16,903 nucleotides of DNA from JAFDVL01 sp031398365 (GTDB lineage Bacteria > Acidobacteriota > Blastocatellia > RBC074), in assembly GCA_031398365.1 (NCBI GenBank), contig JANNND010000238.1:1-16903 (forward strand), written 5' to 3'. The notes beneath the pieces are model-generated. The model was not told where the DNA came from. It did no database searches and was given only the letters and a program-made list of their open reading frames with translations. Below, piece after piece: positions 6,869 through 14,502 of this stretch (the first letter of the stretch is position 1; each line of letters starts with the position of its first letter). Position numbers and translations under genes: made by a program.

Positions 6869-8026
6869 ATGAAATCAATCCGAGCACTTATTTGTTTTGT
6901 CATACTGTCGCTGTTGCCGCTGGGCAGCTTTGCGCAGGACGAAAATGGTTACAGCCTGCTGGATCAGGTGATCGCGCGCGTCAATACCGAAGTAATCCTG
7001 ATGTCGGCCTTTGAGCGCGAATTGAAAAGCTATATCGAAGAGTATAAACAGCGCGGCAAAAAGGATGAAGAAATTGAGAAAGAGTTAACCGAATTGCGCG
7101 CCAAGATTCTGGACGGTCTGATAGATCAGCAATTGCTGACGCAGCGTGCCAAAGAGCTTTCGGTGGATGTCGAAGGACAAGTCAATGAACAGCTTGTGCG
7201 CATCATGAAAGAAGTCGCCTGTGATTCGCTGGAATGCCTGGAACAAAAGATGCGCGAAGTCGGTGTGGACATTAACGAACAACGACGCGGCTTGCGCACA
7301 AAGTTTATGTCGGATGCAGTGCTGGGACGCGAAGTCTATGGGCAGATTTCGCGCAACCTGACGGATCAGGAAAAGCGGGATTTTTACAACAAGCATAAAG
7401 AATGGTTTGAAGTTCCAGGCGAAGTGGAATTAAGCCGCATCTTCATTCGCAAACCCAAAGACATGCTGGCTCAACAACAATCGCTTGCTAAAGCCAAAGA
7501 AATTGCGACCCTGCTGAAAGGTGGTGATTTCAAAGCGCTGGTACGCAGCAAATCGGAAGACCCGGCAGATATCGTCAAGCAGGACGGCAAGATCGGAAAG
7601 GTCGCGCTGAACCAATTGCCGACTGAAATTCGTAGCGTGGTTGAAAAAGCAGAAATCGGCTCGACGACGGAGGTCATCACCCTGGCCGATGGCTATGCGA
7701 TTTTTCGCGTGGACGCGCGCAAAGAATCTGAGACCAAACCTTACGAAGATAACGATGTCAAAAACGCCGTGTTCCAACGTCTGGTGATGGAAAAAGGTCA
7801 AACGCAAATTGATGAATATCTGAAACAATTACGCGAGGATGCGTTCATCCAAATTGATCCGAAGTATCAGATGCCGGGCCTCAAAACGGCTTCTGCACAA
7901 ATCAAACAGACGCCGTACAGTGAAGAGTCCGAGAAGGAAAAAAAGAAACGACAGAAACGCGAAAAGAAAGAAAAGGAGCAGCAGCAAAAAGCCACCGCCA
8001 AAGCCAAGGAAACAGCACAGAAATAG
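6869..8026 (+). CDS. SurA-like periplasmic peptidyl-prolyl isomerase with lysine-rich tail
   Basis: A 385-residue protein with a Sec signal peptide (residues 1-22, cleavage after Ser-Phe-Ala). A SurA N-terminal-type helical domain follows (about 28-180), beginning Leu-Asp-Gln-Val-Ile-Ala-Arg-Val-Asn. One parvulin domain lies at about 183-285 (Val-Glu-Leu-Ser-Arg-Ile-Phe-Ile start, Asp-Gly-Tyr-Ala-Ile-Phe-Arg end). SurA of E. coli has two parvulin domains, so this is a single-domain relative. Cys118 and Cys123 could form a disulfide. The last 33 residues (353-385) are almost entirely Lys, Glu, Arg, Gln and Ala, probably a disordered charged tail. The ATG at 6869 has TAGGAG at 6858-6863; an in-frame GTG at 6788 would overlap the previous gene and hide the signal peptide. 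Likely role: chaperone and prolyl isomerase for outer-membrane or secreted proteins. Confidence 0.88.
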   Translation: MKSIRALICFVILSLLPLGSFAQDENGYSLLDQVIARVNTEVILMSAFERELKSYIEEYKQRGKKDEEIEKELTELRAKILDGLIDQQLLTQRAKELSVDVEGQVNEQLVRIMKEVACDSLECLEQKMREVGVDINEQRRGLRTKFMSDAVLGREVYGQISRNLTDQEKRDFYNKHKEWFEVPGEVELSRIFIRKPKDMLAQQQSLAKAKEIATLLKGGDFKALVRSKSEDPADIVKQDGKIGKVALNQLPTEIRSVVEKAEIGSTTEVITLADGYAIFRVDARKESETKPYEDNDVKNAVFQRLVMEKGQTQIDEYLKQLREDAFIQIDPKYQMPGLKTASAQIKQTPYSEESEKEKKKRQKREKKEKEQQQKATAKAKETAQK

Positions 8027-8033
8027 TAGCTGG

Positions 8034-8101
8034 TAGACGGCTCAGGCAGAGGTTGGTAAAAACGTGCAGATTATGATTTAACACCCGCTGCCTGCCGTCT
8101 A
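8034..8101. repeat. Imperfect inverted repeat between isomerase and exoribonuclease genes
   Basis: The left arm TAGACGGCTCAGGCAG (8034-8049) pairs with CTGCCTGCCGTCTA (8088-8101), except for a two-base TC bulge on the left, with a 38-base loop. It begins 7 bases after the stop codon of the SurA-like gene and ends about 23 bases before the next start. There is no T-run beyond the right arm, so it is not a textbook terminator. It could be a REP-like repeat, an mRNA-stabilising 3' structure or a leader structure of the exoribonuclease gene. Confidence 0.6.
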
Positions 8102-8124
8102 TTATCTAACGCCAACTTTTCATC

Positions 8125-9231
8125 ATGAAAATCTTTATTCGCGATTTCGTCACCAACCAAACGATCAGCACGACCTTTCTGGTCAAAGCCAAAGAATACC
8201 GCAACAAAAAAGCGGGCGGACAATATTTGACGCTCACACTGGTAGACCGAACGGGAGAAATCAACGGGCATTGGTGGGACAATTTCGAGGACTCTGCCGA
8301 TACGTTTGAAGTGGATGATATTGTTTTTGCCCGTGGTCAGGTGATCGTACATCGCAATCGAATGCAATTGACCGTGCATCGTATGCGGTTGTGCGAGGAG
8401 CGCGAATATAGCCTGACGGATTACTTTCCGACAACGAAATTTGACGTAGAGGAAATGTTTGCCGAGGTCATGCAAATCGTGCGCGACTTTGCCAATCCGC
8501 ATCTGCGGCAATTGCTGGAAAACATTTTTGCGGACGAAGAAACCCTGAGAAAATTCAAGCGCGCGCCTGCCGCCAAAACCATGCATCACCCGTATCTGGG
8601 CGGTCTGTTGGAACATTCATTGTCGCTGCTCAAACTGGCCCATAAGGTTGGTTCGCATTACGAAGGCATTGATTTAGACTTACTGCAAACGGGCGCGATT
8701 CTGCATGATTTTGGCAAGATTGATGAACTCAGTTACGAACGCGGAACCAATTACACAAATGACGGGCAAATGCTTGGGCATCTGGCGATGGAAACGATGA
8801 TGGTTTCCGATTATATCAAACAGATTCCTGACTTCCCGGAAGAGTTGCGCAGGCATTTGTTGCATTTGCTGTTGACGCATCACGGGAAATTGGAATACGG
8901 CTCCCCCAAGTTGCCCGCAACGCCCGAAGCCTTAATGCTGTCTTATCTTGACGACCTTGATTCCAAAGTCGAAGCGATGCAACGGTTGATGAGTGACCCG
9001 CATGCCACCGGCGATTGGACACGCATTTCGCCGATGTTTGAGCGCCCCATTTATCGGCGGCGTCCGAATGCGCAACCAAATGAAGCGCCCCCGGTAAAAG
9101 TTGCGGTCACGGCGGCGACCGCAGCAGCAACGATCCCAAATATTGAGGCGCCTGGAACCGCCAAACCCACCAAACCAACCGGTAGTTTCAATAACCCCTT
9201 CGCGCAACTTGCCGAAATGATGAATGACTAA
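8125..9231 (+). CDS. YhaM-like 3'-5' exoribonuclease (OB-fold plus HD domain)
   Basis: A 368-residue protein. Residues about 10-90 form an OB-fold nucleic-acid-binding domain (Tyr-Leu-Thr-Leu-Thr-Leu-Val-Asp-Arg-Thr-Gly). Residues about 150-300 form an HD metal-dependent phosphohydrolase domain: His164 (Leu-Leu-Glu-His-Ser), His194-Asp195 (Ile-Leu-His-Asp-Phe-Gly-Lys), His219, His252/His253 (Thr-His-His-Gly) and Asp276/277. OB followed by HD, with the Gly-Leu-Leu-Glu-His and Thr-His-His-Gly motifs, is the layout of YhaM, a manganese-dependent 3'-5' exonuclease of RNA turnover. A Pro/Ala/Thr-rich tail (about 315-357) extends beyond the usual core. No clear Shine-Dalgarno precedes the ATG at 8125, but the N-terminal sequence fits the family. 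The next gene starts 21 bases later on the same strand. Confidence 0.88.
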   Translation: MKIFIRDFVTNQTISTTFLVKAKEYRNKKAGGQYLTLTLVDRTGEINGHWWDNFEDSADTFEVDDIVFARGQVIVHRNRMQLTVHRMRLCEEREYSLTDYFPTTKFDVEEMFAEVMQIVRDFANPHLRQLLENIFADEETLRKFKRAPAAKTMHHPYLGGLLEHSLSLLKLAHKVGSHYEGIDLDLLQTGAILHDFGKIDELSYERGTNYTNDGQMLGHLAMETMMVSDYIKQIPDFPEELRRHLLHLLLTHHGKLEYGSPKLPATPEALMLSYLDDLDSKVEAMQRLMSDPHATGDWTRISPMFERPIYRRRPNAQPNEAPPVKVAVTAATAAATIPNIEAPGTAKPTKPTGSFNNPFAQLAEMMND

Positions 9232-9252
9232 GCAAAGGAATACATACGATCT

Positions 9253-9879
9253 ATGATCTCTGCAATCTTATTGGCCGCAGGTGAATCACGACGCATGGGT
9301 GGTGATTTCAAACCGTTATTAAAATGGGGAACACGCACCGTGATTGGCGCGTGCATTGATAATCTTAAGCGTTCACGCGTGGATGAAATCATTGTTGTGC
9401 TGGGCTTTCGCGAATCCGAAATTCGCTCGCGACTGGCAGGCGCTGGCGTGCAATTTGCCATCAATCGTGATTACTCCAAAGGTATGCTGAGTTCGTTGAA
9501 GACCGGCCTGCCGCTGGTCAGCCCTCGTTGCGATGGTGTTTTGATCGCGCTGGTGGATCAACCGATGGTCGGCCCGGAAGCCATTAATCCTTTGGTCATC
9601 AGTTTTGGCGATTATGAAAAACGCATTTCTGTTCCCACCTATGAGGGTAAACACGGCCATCCCATCATTGTCAGCCGCTCCCTGGAAGATGAGATTATGA
9701 AGTTGGATGAGGCTGATCCAGAGGGTCTCAAAACTCTGATCAATACTTATCGGCAAGAAATCCAAGAAGTTCCCGTGGATTCACCGGCAGTTCTTGATGA
9801 CATTGATCTGCCGGAAGATTACACCCGGCTGGTGGCGCAGGTGCCATCGCTCTATGAATCCCATAAATGGACACCCTGA
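9253..9879 (+). CDS. MobA/MocA-like nucleotidyltransferase
   Basis: A 208-residue protein with the NTP-binding signature at its start: Leu-Leu-Ala-Ala-Gly-Glu-Ser-Arg-Arg-Met-Gly, then Lys20-Pro-Leu-Leu. A metal-site-like Val-Asp102-Gln-Pro, a Gly135-His136-Pro137 loop and an Asp-Ile-Asp-Leu-Pro-Glu-Asp-Tyr motif near the C-terminus follow. This pattern fits the MobA-like NTP-transferase group, closest in style to molybdenum cofactor cytidylyltransferase (MocA), which transfers CMP to molybdopterin for xanthine-dehydrogenase-type enzymes. No molybdoenzyme or XdhC-type gene is in the window, so the substrate cannot be fixed from context; related proteins act on other nucleotides or sugars. The Gly-Asp-x-Gly-x-Arg loop often seen in MocA appears here as Asp-Pro-Glu-Gly-Leu-Lys. 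The nearest AAAGGA is about 13 bases before the ATG, rather distant. Confidence 0.82.
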   Translation: MISAILLAAGESRRMGGDFKPLLKWGTRTVIGACIDNLKRSRVDEIIVVLGFRESEIRSRLAGAGVQFAINRDYSKGMLSSLKTGLPLVSPRCDGVLIALVDQPMVGPEAINPLVISFGDYEKRISVPTYEGKHGHPIIVSRSLEDEIMKLDEADPEGLKTLINTYRQEIQEVPVDSPAVLDDIDLPEDYTRLVAQVPSLYESHKWTP

Positions 9880-9944
9880 GAAAATAAAAGGTAAATCTCA
9901 AATTATAAGCCTTTTGCTTTCCCCCCAATTTGGAGGTCTACCCC

Positions 9945-10208
9945 ATGACGAAAAAATACGCACAATTGATTCTTCAATCCATGATCACCCTGGCCTCAGC
10001 GTCATTAGGACTGGTCGCAGCATTGGCCTGGAACGAAGCTATCAAAGCCACGATCAAGAAAATCTTTGAGGCGGATGATAACCTGGCTGGTCTTTACACC
10101 TATGCCCTTCTTGCCACTGTTATTGCAGTGTTGGTTGTAATGATCCTAACGCGCATCGCTTCCCGAATTGGCGGCGAGGCAGCGATTAGTCGAGAAGCCG
10201 AAGGCTAA
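9945..10208 (+). CDS. Small two-helix membrane protein (DUF5654-like)
   Basis: An 87-residue protein with two hydrophobic helices, about 12-29 and 50-69. The first contains Ala-Ser-Leu-Gly-Leu-Val-Ala-Ala-Leu-Ala-Trp-Asn-Glu-Ala-Ile-Lys, a pattern I associate from memory with the DUF5654 family of small membrane proteins. The segment between helices (Lys33 to Asn47) is amphipathic and charged. No function is known to me. The ATG at 9945 is set by an excellent GGAGG at 9932-9936; the in-frame TTG at 9930 would overlap that site. It lies 65 bases after the nucleotidyltransferase and 120 bases before the ubiD-family gene. The strong ribosome site suggests good expression. Confidence 0.75.
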   Translation: MTKKYAQLILQSMITLASASLGLVAALAWNEAIKATIKKIFEADDNLAGLYTYALLATVIAVLVVMILTRIASRIGGEAAISREAEG

Positions 10209-10249
10209 GCAAAACAGTACATTCGGTATCCGGTCGGAATCTTCTTTTT

Positions 10250-10277
10250 ACATCGCCGACAAATCATCGGCAAATGT
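10250..10277. other. Small hairpin upstream of the UbiD-family gene
   Basis: GCCGA (10255-10259) pairs with TCGGC (10267-10271) around a seven-base loop, and ACAT/ATGT can add an outer stem after small internal mismatches. It lies in the 120-base gap between the small membrane protein and the decarboxylase, about 50 bases before the ATG. It lacks a T-run, so a terminator is unlikely; it may be a leader structure or chance. Confidence 0.3.
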
Positions 10278-10328
10278 ATGCTCCACACTGCGGCTTTGTC
10301 TGATTTGCCTTTTCTCTTTTGACTATTT

Positions 10329-11777
10329 ATGGCCTACGACGACCTCCGCGAATTCATCAAAGTTTTAGATAAACACAAAGAACTCAAACGCATCACCGTG
10401 CCTGTTTCGAGCGATCAGGAAATCACCGAAATCACGGATCGCGTCAGCAAAGCTGATGGCCCGGCGTTGCTTTTTGAAAATGTGGACGACGGCAAAATTC
10501 CTGTGCTTATCAACGCGCTGGGCAGTCGTCGCCGCATGGCATTGGCGCTCGAAGTCAATGAAGTAGAACAGGTCGCAGGTCGTTTGACCGAATGGCTGGA
10601 TTTCAAATCACCTGCGGGGTTGCTGGAAAAAGTGAAGATGTTGCCGAAGCTGGCGGAACTTGGCAAATACTTTCCGAAGGTCGTGAAATCGGGCAAATGT
10701 CAGGAAGTTATCAAACGCGAAGGCGAATTTTCGCTGCATGAATTCCCCATCTTAAAGTGCTGGGAAGCGGATGGCGGGCGCTTCATCACGTTGCCGATGG
10801 TCTTCACGCGCAATCCCAAAACGGGCGCGCGCAATTGCGGCATGTACCGCATGCAGGTCTATGACGAAAAGACGACCGGCATGCATTGGCAAATCCACAA
10901 ACACGGCGCGGCGCATCACCGTGAACAGGAAAAACGCGGCGCGGAACGAATGGAAGTTGCCGTGGCAATTGGCGCTGAACCGATTACAACCTTTGCCGCC
11001 ACCCTGCCGTTGCCTGATGATCTGGACGAAATGATTTTCGCCAGTTTTATGCGCGAAAAACCAATTGAAATGGTCAAATGCGTGTCGCTGGATTTGGAAG
11101 TTCCAGCCAATGCCGAGATTGTTTTGGAAGGCTACATTGATCCTTCGGAACGGCGCATCGAAGGGCCATTTGGCGATCACACCGGCTTTTATACGCTGGA
11201 AGAACCCTACCCCGTTTTTCACGTCACCACTATTACGCATCGCAAAAACCCCATTTATCAAACGACAATTGTGGGCCGACCGCCAATGGAGGATGGTTGG
11301 ATGGGTTGGGCCATTATTCGGATTACATTGCCTGTCCTAAAACGACAGCTCCCCGAAATCGTGGACATGAATTTGCCCTTTGAAGGCGTGTTTCATAATC
11401 TGATGCTGGTTTCGATTCGCAAACAATATCCCGGTCACGCGCGTAAAATCATGAACGCGATCTGGGGAATGGGACAGGCGATGTTCACGAAATGTATCGT
11501 TGTGGTGGACGAGGATGTGGATGTGCAAAACCCCAGCGAAGTCGCCTGGAAAGTTCTCAACAACATTGACCCCGAACGCGATATTCAATTTATGATGGGG
11601 CCGGTAGACGTGTTGGATCACGCGGCGCGCGAAACTGGTTATGGCTCAAAAATGGGAATTGATGCCACGCGCAAATGGAAAGGCGAAGGCTTCCATCGCC
11701 GTTGGCCGCGCGAAAATAATGTCAGTGATGAAATCAAACGACTGGTAAACGAGAAATGGAAGAAGCTCGGTCTTTGA
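10329..11777 (+). CDS. UbiD-family prenyl-FMN-dependent decarboxylase
   Basis: A 482-residue protein of typical UbiD length and layout. Catalytic positions expected from UbiD/Fdc1 are visible: Arg174 in Gly-Met-Tyr-Arg-Met-Gln, and Glu278 and Asp283 in Glu-Gly-Pro-Phe-Gly-Asp-His-Thr-Gly-Phe-Tyr, matching the Arg...Glu-x4-Glu/Asp set. Further signatures are Arg-Arg-Ile before that motif, Pro-Pro-Met-Glu-Asp, and Phe-His-Asn-Leu-Met-Leu-Val-Ser-Ile. The family performs reversible (de)carboxylation of aromatic or unsaturated acids and needs prenylated FMN made by a UbiX-type transferase, which is not in this window. The usual housekeeping role is quinone biosynthesis, but the substrate cannot be assigned; this could be a menaquinone/futalosine-route or aromatic-catabolism enzyme. 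The start at 10329 lacks a clear Shine-Dalgarno. Its end overlaps the next gene by 22 bases, implying translational coupling. Confidence 0.9.
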   Translation: MAYDDLREFIKVLDKHKELKRITVPVSSDQEITEITDRVSKADGPALLFENVDDGKIPVLINALGSRRRMALALEVNEVEQVAGRLTEWLDFKSPAGLLEKVKMLPKLAELGKYFPKVVKSGKCQEVIKREGEFSLHEFPILKCWEADGGRFITLPMVFTRNPKTGARNCGMYRMQVYDEKTTGMHWQIHKHGAAHHREQEKRGAERMEVAVAIGAEPITTFAATLPLPDDLDEMIFASFMREKPIEMVKCVSLDLEVPANAEIVLEGYIDPSERRIEGPFGDHTGFYTLEEPYPVFHVTTITHRKNPIYQTTIVGRPPMEDGWMGWAIIRITLPVLKRQLPEIVDMNLPFEGVFHNLMLVSIRKQYPGHARKIMNAIWGMGQAMFTKCIVVVDEDVDVQNPSEVAWKVLNNIDPERDIQFMMGPVDVLDHAARETGYGSKMGIDATRKWKGEGFHRRWPRENNVSDEIKRLVNEKWKKLGL

Positions 11778-12406
11778 GTGCGCTACAAACATCCTATCTT
11801 GCCAAACAATCCGCCATTCGCGCGCGCCTGGATGAATTTGCGGCACTTCGCTTGACCGGCACGAACGAACAGCTTTTCGAAGAATTGGTCTTTTGTCTTT
11901 TCACTGCCGGAGCCAGCGCGCGAATGGGATTAACTTCAGTGGCATCTGTGCGTGAGTTCCTGCGCGCAGGAACGCTTGAACAAATTACCTCAGCCCTGAT
12001 TGGCGCACATCGTTTTCCCAATGCTCGCTCCCGCTACGTCATTGCAGCACGAACCTGGTTGCAACTTGATTGCCAACTGAATTTACGTCAACGTCTGGAT
12101 TCATTTGGCGTTGATGCCGAAGCCCGACGCGATTATTTTGTCACCCATATCAAAGGCATTGGTTATAAAGAAGCGAGCCATTACCTGCGCAACATTGGGT
12201 TTCGTGGTTATGCGATTCTGGACAAACACATCCTGAAAACCTTATTTGAGTTGGGCGTCATCGCTTCACCCCATCCTCCCGGTACGAAAAAAAAGTACAT
12301 CGCAACAGAAGAAGTAATGAGAAATTTTGCAGAAGAGATTAGAATTGATTTCGATGAACTCGACCTCTTGCTCTGGTCGAATAAAACAGGCGAGATTTTG
12401 AAATAG
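11756..12406 (+). CDS. ogg: Archaeal-type Ogg N-glycosylase/DNA lyase (8-oxoguanine repair)
   Basis: A 216-residue helix-hairpin-helix-GPD protein of the Ogg2 (Methanocaldococcus-type) class. The hairpin is Ile-Lys-Gly-Ile-Gly-Tyr-Lys138-Glu-Ala-Ser-His, with Lys138 as the Schiff-base nucleophile. Asp156, in Ala-Ile-Leu-Asp-Lys-His-Ile-Leu, is the catalytic acid. The 18-residue spacing between them matches the archaeal enzyme as I recall it. Family function: excision of 8-oxoguanine and cleavage of the resulting abasic site in base-excision repair. The ATG at 11756 lies inside the end of the UbiD-family gene and is used because it gives a complete N-terminal helix; a later in-frame TTG at 11774 is an alternative. 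This class is less common in bacteria than MutM, so horizontal origin is possible but not shown here. Confidence 0.9.
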   Translation: MEEARSLSALQTSYLAKQSAIRARLDEFAALRLTGTNEQLFEELVFCLFTAGASARMGLTSVASVREFLRAGTLEQITSALIGAHRFPNARSRYVIAARTWLQLDCQLNLRQRLDSFGVDAEARRDYFVTHIKGIGYKEASHYLRNIGFRGYAILDKHILKTLFELGVIASPHPPGTKKKYIATEEVMRNFAEEIRIDFDELDLLLWSNKTGEILK

Positions 12407-12458
12407 CCCTAGACGATTTCACTCAACTGTTTTTTCAAAGATGAGTTCTGACTAATTA

Positions 12459-12478
12459 CCACTTTTCAGTGGAGGTGA
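12459..12478 (+). promoter_or_regulatory. Strong ribosome-binding site partly inside a small hairpin
   Basis: CCACT (12459-12463) pairs with AGTGG (12468-12472) around TTTC. The near-perfect Shine-Dalgarno GGAGGTGA (12471-12478) begins inside the right arm, 3 bases before the ATG at 12482. The hairpin could modestly mask the site. The short stem makes this weak evidence for regulation, but the ribosome site itself clearly fixes the start of the next gene. Confidence 0.5.
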
Positions 12479-12481
12479 TTT

Positions 12482-14050
12482 ATGAAACTCGCACTGAATG
12501 CGTTTATTTTCGCGCTTCTCCTCACACTACTCGTGCCTTATGCAACGCAAGCGGAATCGCGTGGCAAAGCGTTGAAACGCGCGGAGAAAGAAATTCGTGC
12601 GGGGAACTTTGAGCAGGCCGAAACCATCTATCGCTCGCTGCTTGAGCAAAAACAGGAAGACAAAGAGGCGCGACTGGGTTTGAGTTTTGTGCTACTTAAG
12701 CAAAACAAGCTAGTCGAATGTTTTGCGCAAGCCTCGCAAGTGATTGCCACCGATTCGCTGAATGGGCGCGCCTTTGGCTTGATGGGAACGGCGCTCTTAC
12801 GGAGCGGCGAGTTTCGCACCTCCTATCAATCGCTGCTGACCGCCCTCAAGTTTGATAACAAAGATCATTTAGCAATGGCCGGCTTGGCGGAACTGCAATA
12901 CTTCGAGCATAAGACAAAAAATGCCTATGAAGTTTTACAACGTGCTCTCCAAATTGATCCGCGCGAGCCGGATTATTATGTTTCCATGGCTCGGATTTGT
13001 TCACGTTTGGAGCTGTACAGCGAGGCCGCTGACGCCTATCAGAATTTTTTATCTATCGCACCAAAAACGGATGAGGAGCGGCGCGCGCGCATACGCGGCT
13101 TGATTGAATTTTATCGGTATTTGGGAACCACCAAATTGCATCGGCAAAGCGGCCCGGACGTTGTAACCATTCCTTTTGAGTTACACGGCAATCGGCCTTT
13201 CATTCAGGTCAAAATTAATAACAAACAAACTTTACGCTTCGTCATTGATACCGGTGCCAGCCTGTCCGTTATCTCGGATAAAGCCGCCGAATTATTGGGG
13301 ATCAAACCTGTTGCAAAAGGCGGTCATGCGCGGGCTGTGGGCGGCAATGGATCATTTGCCATCATTTATGGTGTCCTTGATTCTGTCAGTTTGGGCGAAG
13401 CAAAAGTGGATTTAGTTCCGGCGTATATTCGCACCGTCCATGTCTCTGCGGATGCGCCGGAGGAGCAGCGAGCAGATGGTTACATCGGATTGTCTGTGCT
13501 GTCCAATTACGCCGTCACAATTGATTACAAGGAGAAAAAATTGATCCTTGACCGTACGGAAGTAAAAGAAGTTTTGCCAACTTCTGAAGCTTTACCCAAC
13601 TCGCTTAGTTCGATCAATATTCCCTTACGGTCCACAAGTGGCGGTTTGGCCAGCGCCGAGGGAATGTTGGAAGGACACGAAAAACCTTTCAACTTCATTA
13701 TCGATACAGGCGCGAGTACAACGGTAATTTCCAAAGCCGCAGTCAAACGATTTGCCTTAGAAAATCTGAAGTTGAAAAATGCCCTGTTCCGCGTCGTTGG
13801 CGCAGCGGGAATTGAAAATGATGTCGAAGCGATTGGCTTCCAAACGCTCACAGTAAATGGCTTGCGACAACGCAATACGCGCGCCTTAATCTTAAATCTT
13901 GATCCCGTCAACGAAACATCAGGATTTGAGCAACACGGAATTATCGGCGGCGATTTCCTGCGTCACTTCCGTGTGCAATTGGATTTGCGACAATATCAAT
14001 TCCATCTGACGCCACAAACAGCCGGGATTGAGAGGATCGTTAGCAAATGA
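12482..14050 (+). CDS. Exported TPR protein with two tandem retropepsin-like aspartic protease domains
   Basis: A 522-residue protein. Residues 1-25 look like a Sec signal peptide (hydrophobic 4-20, Ala-Thr-Gln-Ala). Residues about 28-200 are four to five TPR-like helical repeats (for example Ala-Glu-Thr-Ile-Tyr-Arg-Ser-Leu-Leu and a unit ending Ala-Leu-Gln-Ile-Asp-Pro), a protein-binding scaffold. Two retropepsin-like domains follow, each with an Asp-Thr-Gly-Ala-Ser active-site loop: Asp256 (Phe-Val-Ile-Asp-Thr-Gly) and Asp408 (Phe-Ile-Ile-Asp-Thr-Gly). Each has a closing Gly-[Leu/Gly] flap-end motif: Gly-Tyr-Ile-Gly-Leu-Ser-Val-Leu, and Gly-Ile-Ile-Gly-Gly-Asp-Phe-Leu. Because retropepsins work as dimers, two domains in one chain may form an intramolecular active site. 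The likely location is the periplasm or outside. A 4-base ATGA overlap joins it to the PIN gene downstream. Substrates are unknown. Confidence 0.88.
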   Translation: MKLALNAFIFALLLTLLVPYATQAESRGKALKRAEKEIRAGNFEQAETIYRSLLEQKQEDKEARLGLSFVLLKQNKLVECFAQASQVIATDSLNGRAFGLMGTALLRSGEFRTSYQSLLTALKFDNKDHLAMAGLAELQYFEHKTKNAYEVLQRALQIDPREPDYYVSMARICSRLELYSEAADAYQNFLSIAPKTDEERRARIRGLIEFYRYLGTTKLHRQSGPDVVTIPFELHGNRPFIQVKINNKQTLRFVIDTGASLSVISDKAAELLGIKPVAKGGHARAVGGNGSFAIIYGVLDSVSLGEAKVDLVPAYIRTVHVSADAPEEQRADGYIGLSVLSNYAVTIDYKEKKLILDRTEVKEVLPTSEALPNSLSSINIPLRSTSGGLASAEGMLEGHEKPFNFIIDTGASTTVISKAAVKRFALENLKLKNALFRVVGAAGIENDVEAIGFQTLTVNGLRQRNTRALILNLDPVNETSGFEQHGIIGGDFLRHFRVQLDLRQYQFHLTPQTAGIERIVSK

Positions 14051-14502
14051 TGTCTCTCTATCTGGAAACCTCGGTGATTGGCGCTTATCTTGACAAGGGA
14101 GATTCTTTTCGGCGAGATTTGACGATTCGTTGGTGGGAACACGAATTACCACATTACAAAGTGTATGTTTCGCCTTTGGTTGAACGTGAACTGGAACGAA
14201 CAAATGAACCATATCGGCAAAGTTATCTTTCTTTGATTCGTCCATTGCCACGACTGGAATTGACCGAAGAAGCCGCGATCTTAGCGGAGGGTTATATTTC
14301 TCGCGGAATTTTTCACCGCAAATTTTTAGGGGATGCTTTGCACATGGCACTTGCCTCTGAACATAAAATTGACTTTCTTGTGACTTGGAACTTCGGGCAT
14401 TTAGCGAATGTGCATCGGCTGGCCCGGGTCAAACTTTTCAATACGGCGGCTGGTTTTTTTGCGCCTGAAGTTGTCACTCCTGAATTTCTCATTCTTGAAT
14501 AA
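14047..14502 (+). CDS. PIN-domain protein, probable VapC-like toxin ribonuclease
   Basis: A 151-residue PIN-fold protein. The N-terminal strand Leu-Tyr-Leu-Glu7-Thr-Ser-Val carries Glu where classical VapC has Asp. Glu48 (Leu-Val-Glu-Arg-Glu-Leu-Glu), Asp96 (Leu-Gly-Asp-Ala-Leu-His-Met-Ala) and Asn115 (Thr-Trp-Asn-Phe-Gly-His-Leu) are at the other acidic-cluster positions; Asp/Asn variation at the last is frequent. Family role: magnesium-dependent RNA cleavage, usually as the toxin of a type II toxin-antitoxin pair. The gene begins with ATG at 14047, overlapping the protease stop (ATGA), and ends in TAATG shared with the next small gene, so it is translationally coupled on both sides. The order toxin then antitoxin is the reverse of most vapBC loci but is known for some PIN pairs. 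PIN fold confident; toxicity inferred. Confidence 0.85.
   Translation: MMSLYLETSVIGAYLDKGDSFRRDLTIRWWEHELPHYKVYVSPLVERELERTNEPYRQSYLSLIRPLPRLELTEEAAILAEGYISRGIFHRKFLGDALHMALASEHKIDFLVTWNFGHLANVHRLARVKLFNTAAGFFAPEVVTPEFLILE

Noticed and set aside
8071..8616. Minus-strand open frame of 181 codons opposite the exoribonuclease gene
   Set aside because: It is antisense to conserved OB/HD coding sequence and shows no domain.
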